Source: Danxiaibacter flavus (GTDB taxonomy: Bacteria; Bacteroidota; Bacteroidia; Chitinophagales; Chitinophagaceae). Taken from it: a stretch of 64,000 nt of DNA. This document shows positions 63,365 to 64,000 of this stretch, one piece after another. Under the pieces are notes generated by a model that was not told where the DNA came from, searched no databases, and worked only from the letters and a program-made list of their open reading frames with translations. The stretch lies in assembly GCF_041060425.1 (NCBI RefSeq), contig NZ_JAULBC010000003.1, positions 539,690-603,689 of the forward strand, in the 5' to 3' direction. Numbering within the stretch: position 1 is the first letter of the stretch; every line of letters begins with the position of its first letter. The position numbers were made by a program, and so were the translations under genes.

Positions 63365-64000
63365 ATGAGCGACAAACAAATTTTAAAACAGGTAGTAGGT
63401 ATTGACGTAGCCCAAAAAGAACTGGTAGTTAGCCTGGGCAGAATAGATAATCAGTTGAGCACGGAAATATATGCAGGCAAAACGTTTCCAAACAATGAAA
63501 AAGGTTTTGTTGACCTGGTTGCCTGGGTAAAAAAGCTGATCAAAGAAGATGCCCCTGTTTTATTTGTAATGGAAGCTACAGGGGTATACCATGAATCTCT
63601 GGCTTATTTCCTCGACGATAAGAGCTGGAAGGTAAGTATAGTGTTGCCTAATAAAATCAGCCATTATGCTAAAACACTTGACATCAAGACGGTTACAGAC
63701 AAAACTGCTTCACAAGCTATTGCACGTTTTGGGCTGGAAAGACAATTAGAAACCTGGAAGCGCCCTAAGAAGTCCTATAAAAATTTGCGCCAGCTCACCC
63801 GTGAAAGAAATCAAATCGTAGAGCAACGAACAATGGCAAAAAATCACCTGCATGCAGAAGAAAGTGAAGCTTTTCCCAACAAAACCACTTTAAAGCGGAT
63901 TAGGAAGACAATTGATTTTTTTGATAAACAGGAGAATGAAATAAAACAGGAGATTGATGTGCTGGTAAAAAAAGATCAGGAAGTAAGTGAAGCTGTTGCT
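63365..64000 (+). CDS. IS110-family transposase, N-terminal part (continues past window)
   Basis: The frame is open from ATG 63365 to the last base, giving 212 residues. The DEDD domain starts with VVGIDVAQKELVVSLG, followed by VMEATGVYHESLAYFL and KTVTDKTASQAIARFG, matching IS110-family recombinases of Bacteroidota (DEDD_Tnp_IS110). A coiled-coil segment follows (RQLTRERNQIVEQRTMAKN). The C-terminal serine domain lies outside. It moves the element without terminal inverted repeats. Confidence 0.9.
   Translation, partial: MSDKQILKQVVGIDVAQKELVVSLGRIDNQLSTEIYAGKTFPNNEKGFVDLVAWVKKLIKEDAPVLFVMEATGVYHESLAYFLDDKSWKVSIVLPNKISHYAKTLDIKTVTDKTASQAIARFGLERQLETWKRPKKSYKNLRQLTRERNQIVEQRTMAKNHLHAEESEAFPNKTTLKRIRKTIDFFDKQENEIKQEIDVLVKKDQEVSEAVA

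Overview
The window comes from a Bacteroidota chromosome, most likely a Chitinophagaceae-like member. The evidence is a FecI-type sigma factor, FecR, SusC and SusD set; promoters with the Bacteroidota TAnnTTTG -7 box; LytTR and TPR two-component proteins; a DUF3276 PUR-like protein; many short-signal lipoproteins; and weak Shine-Dalgarno sequences. Taxonomy is inferred from gene content only.

Layout. 0-5 kb: the end of a LytS-type kinase with its LytTR regulator, an amine oxidase, and a hotdog thioesterase/FabF pair bracketed by three matching palindromes. 5-14 kb (minus strand): ECF sigma, FecR, SusC and SusD, with about 1.5 kb of tandem repeats between sigma and FecR. 14-28.4 kb (minus strand): one long co-directional run, ferredoxin, korA, korB, nuoA-B-C-D-H-I-J-K-L-M-N and a small unknown protein. 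No nuoE, nuoF or nuoG is present. A pyruvate:ferredoxin oxidoreductase gene diverges from the ferredoxin gene. Taken together this looks like a ferredoxin-fed, 11-subunit complex I encoded beside the enzymes that reduce ferredoxin. 32-38.4 kb: an accessory island of small unknown genes separated by copies of a roughly 360-bp repeat with inverted ends. It also holds a truncated toxin-like C-terminus and a 5'-truncated group II intron, and ends near tRNA-Ser(TGA).

38.5-44 kb: an ABC exporter, DUF3276, an A-type Fe-S carrier, a DUF6600-like secreted protein and two more tandem arrays. 44-50.7 kb: a TPR histidine kinase, an erythromycin esterase / alpha-beta hydrolase / phosphoribosyltransferase trio, a VOC protein and a lipoprotein. 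51.3-52.1 kb: a group II intron relic without a reverse transcriptase. 52-59.4 kb (minus strand): a complete YbhGFSR-like export operon with its TolC-like partner and TetR regulator. 59.9-64 kb: transketolase, an LTxxQ-like secreted protein, and the start of an IS110-family transposase that runs off the window.

A theme across the window is non-coding repetition. Short words of 7-9 bases are repeated with small changes at gene ends. In several places they supply the stop codon or the last codons of a gene. Three tandem arrays, the island repeats, a dispersed hairpin and two intron relics make the intergenic DNA more unusual than most of the genes.
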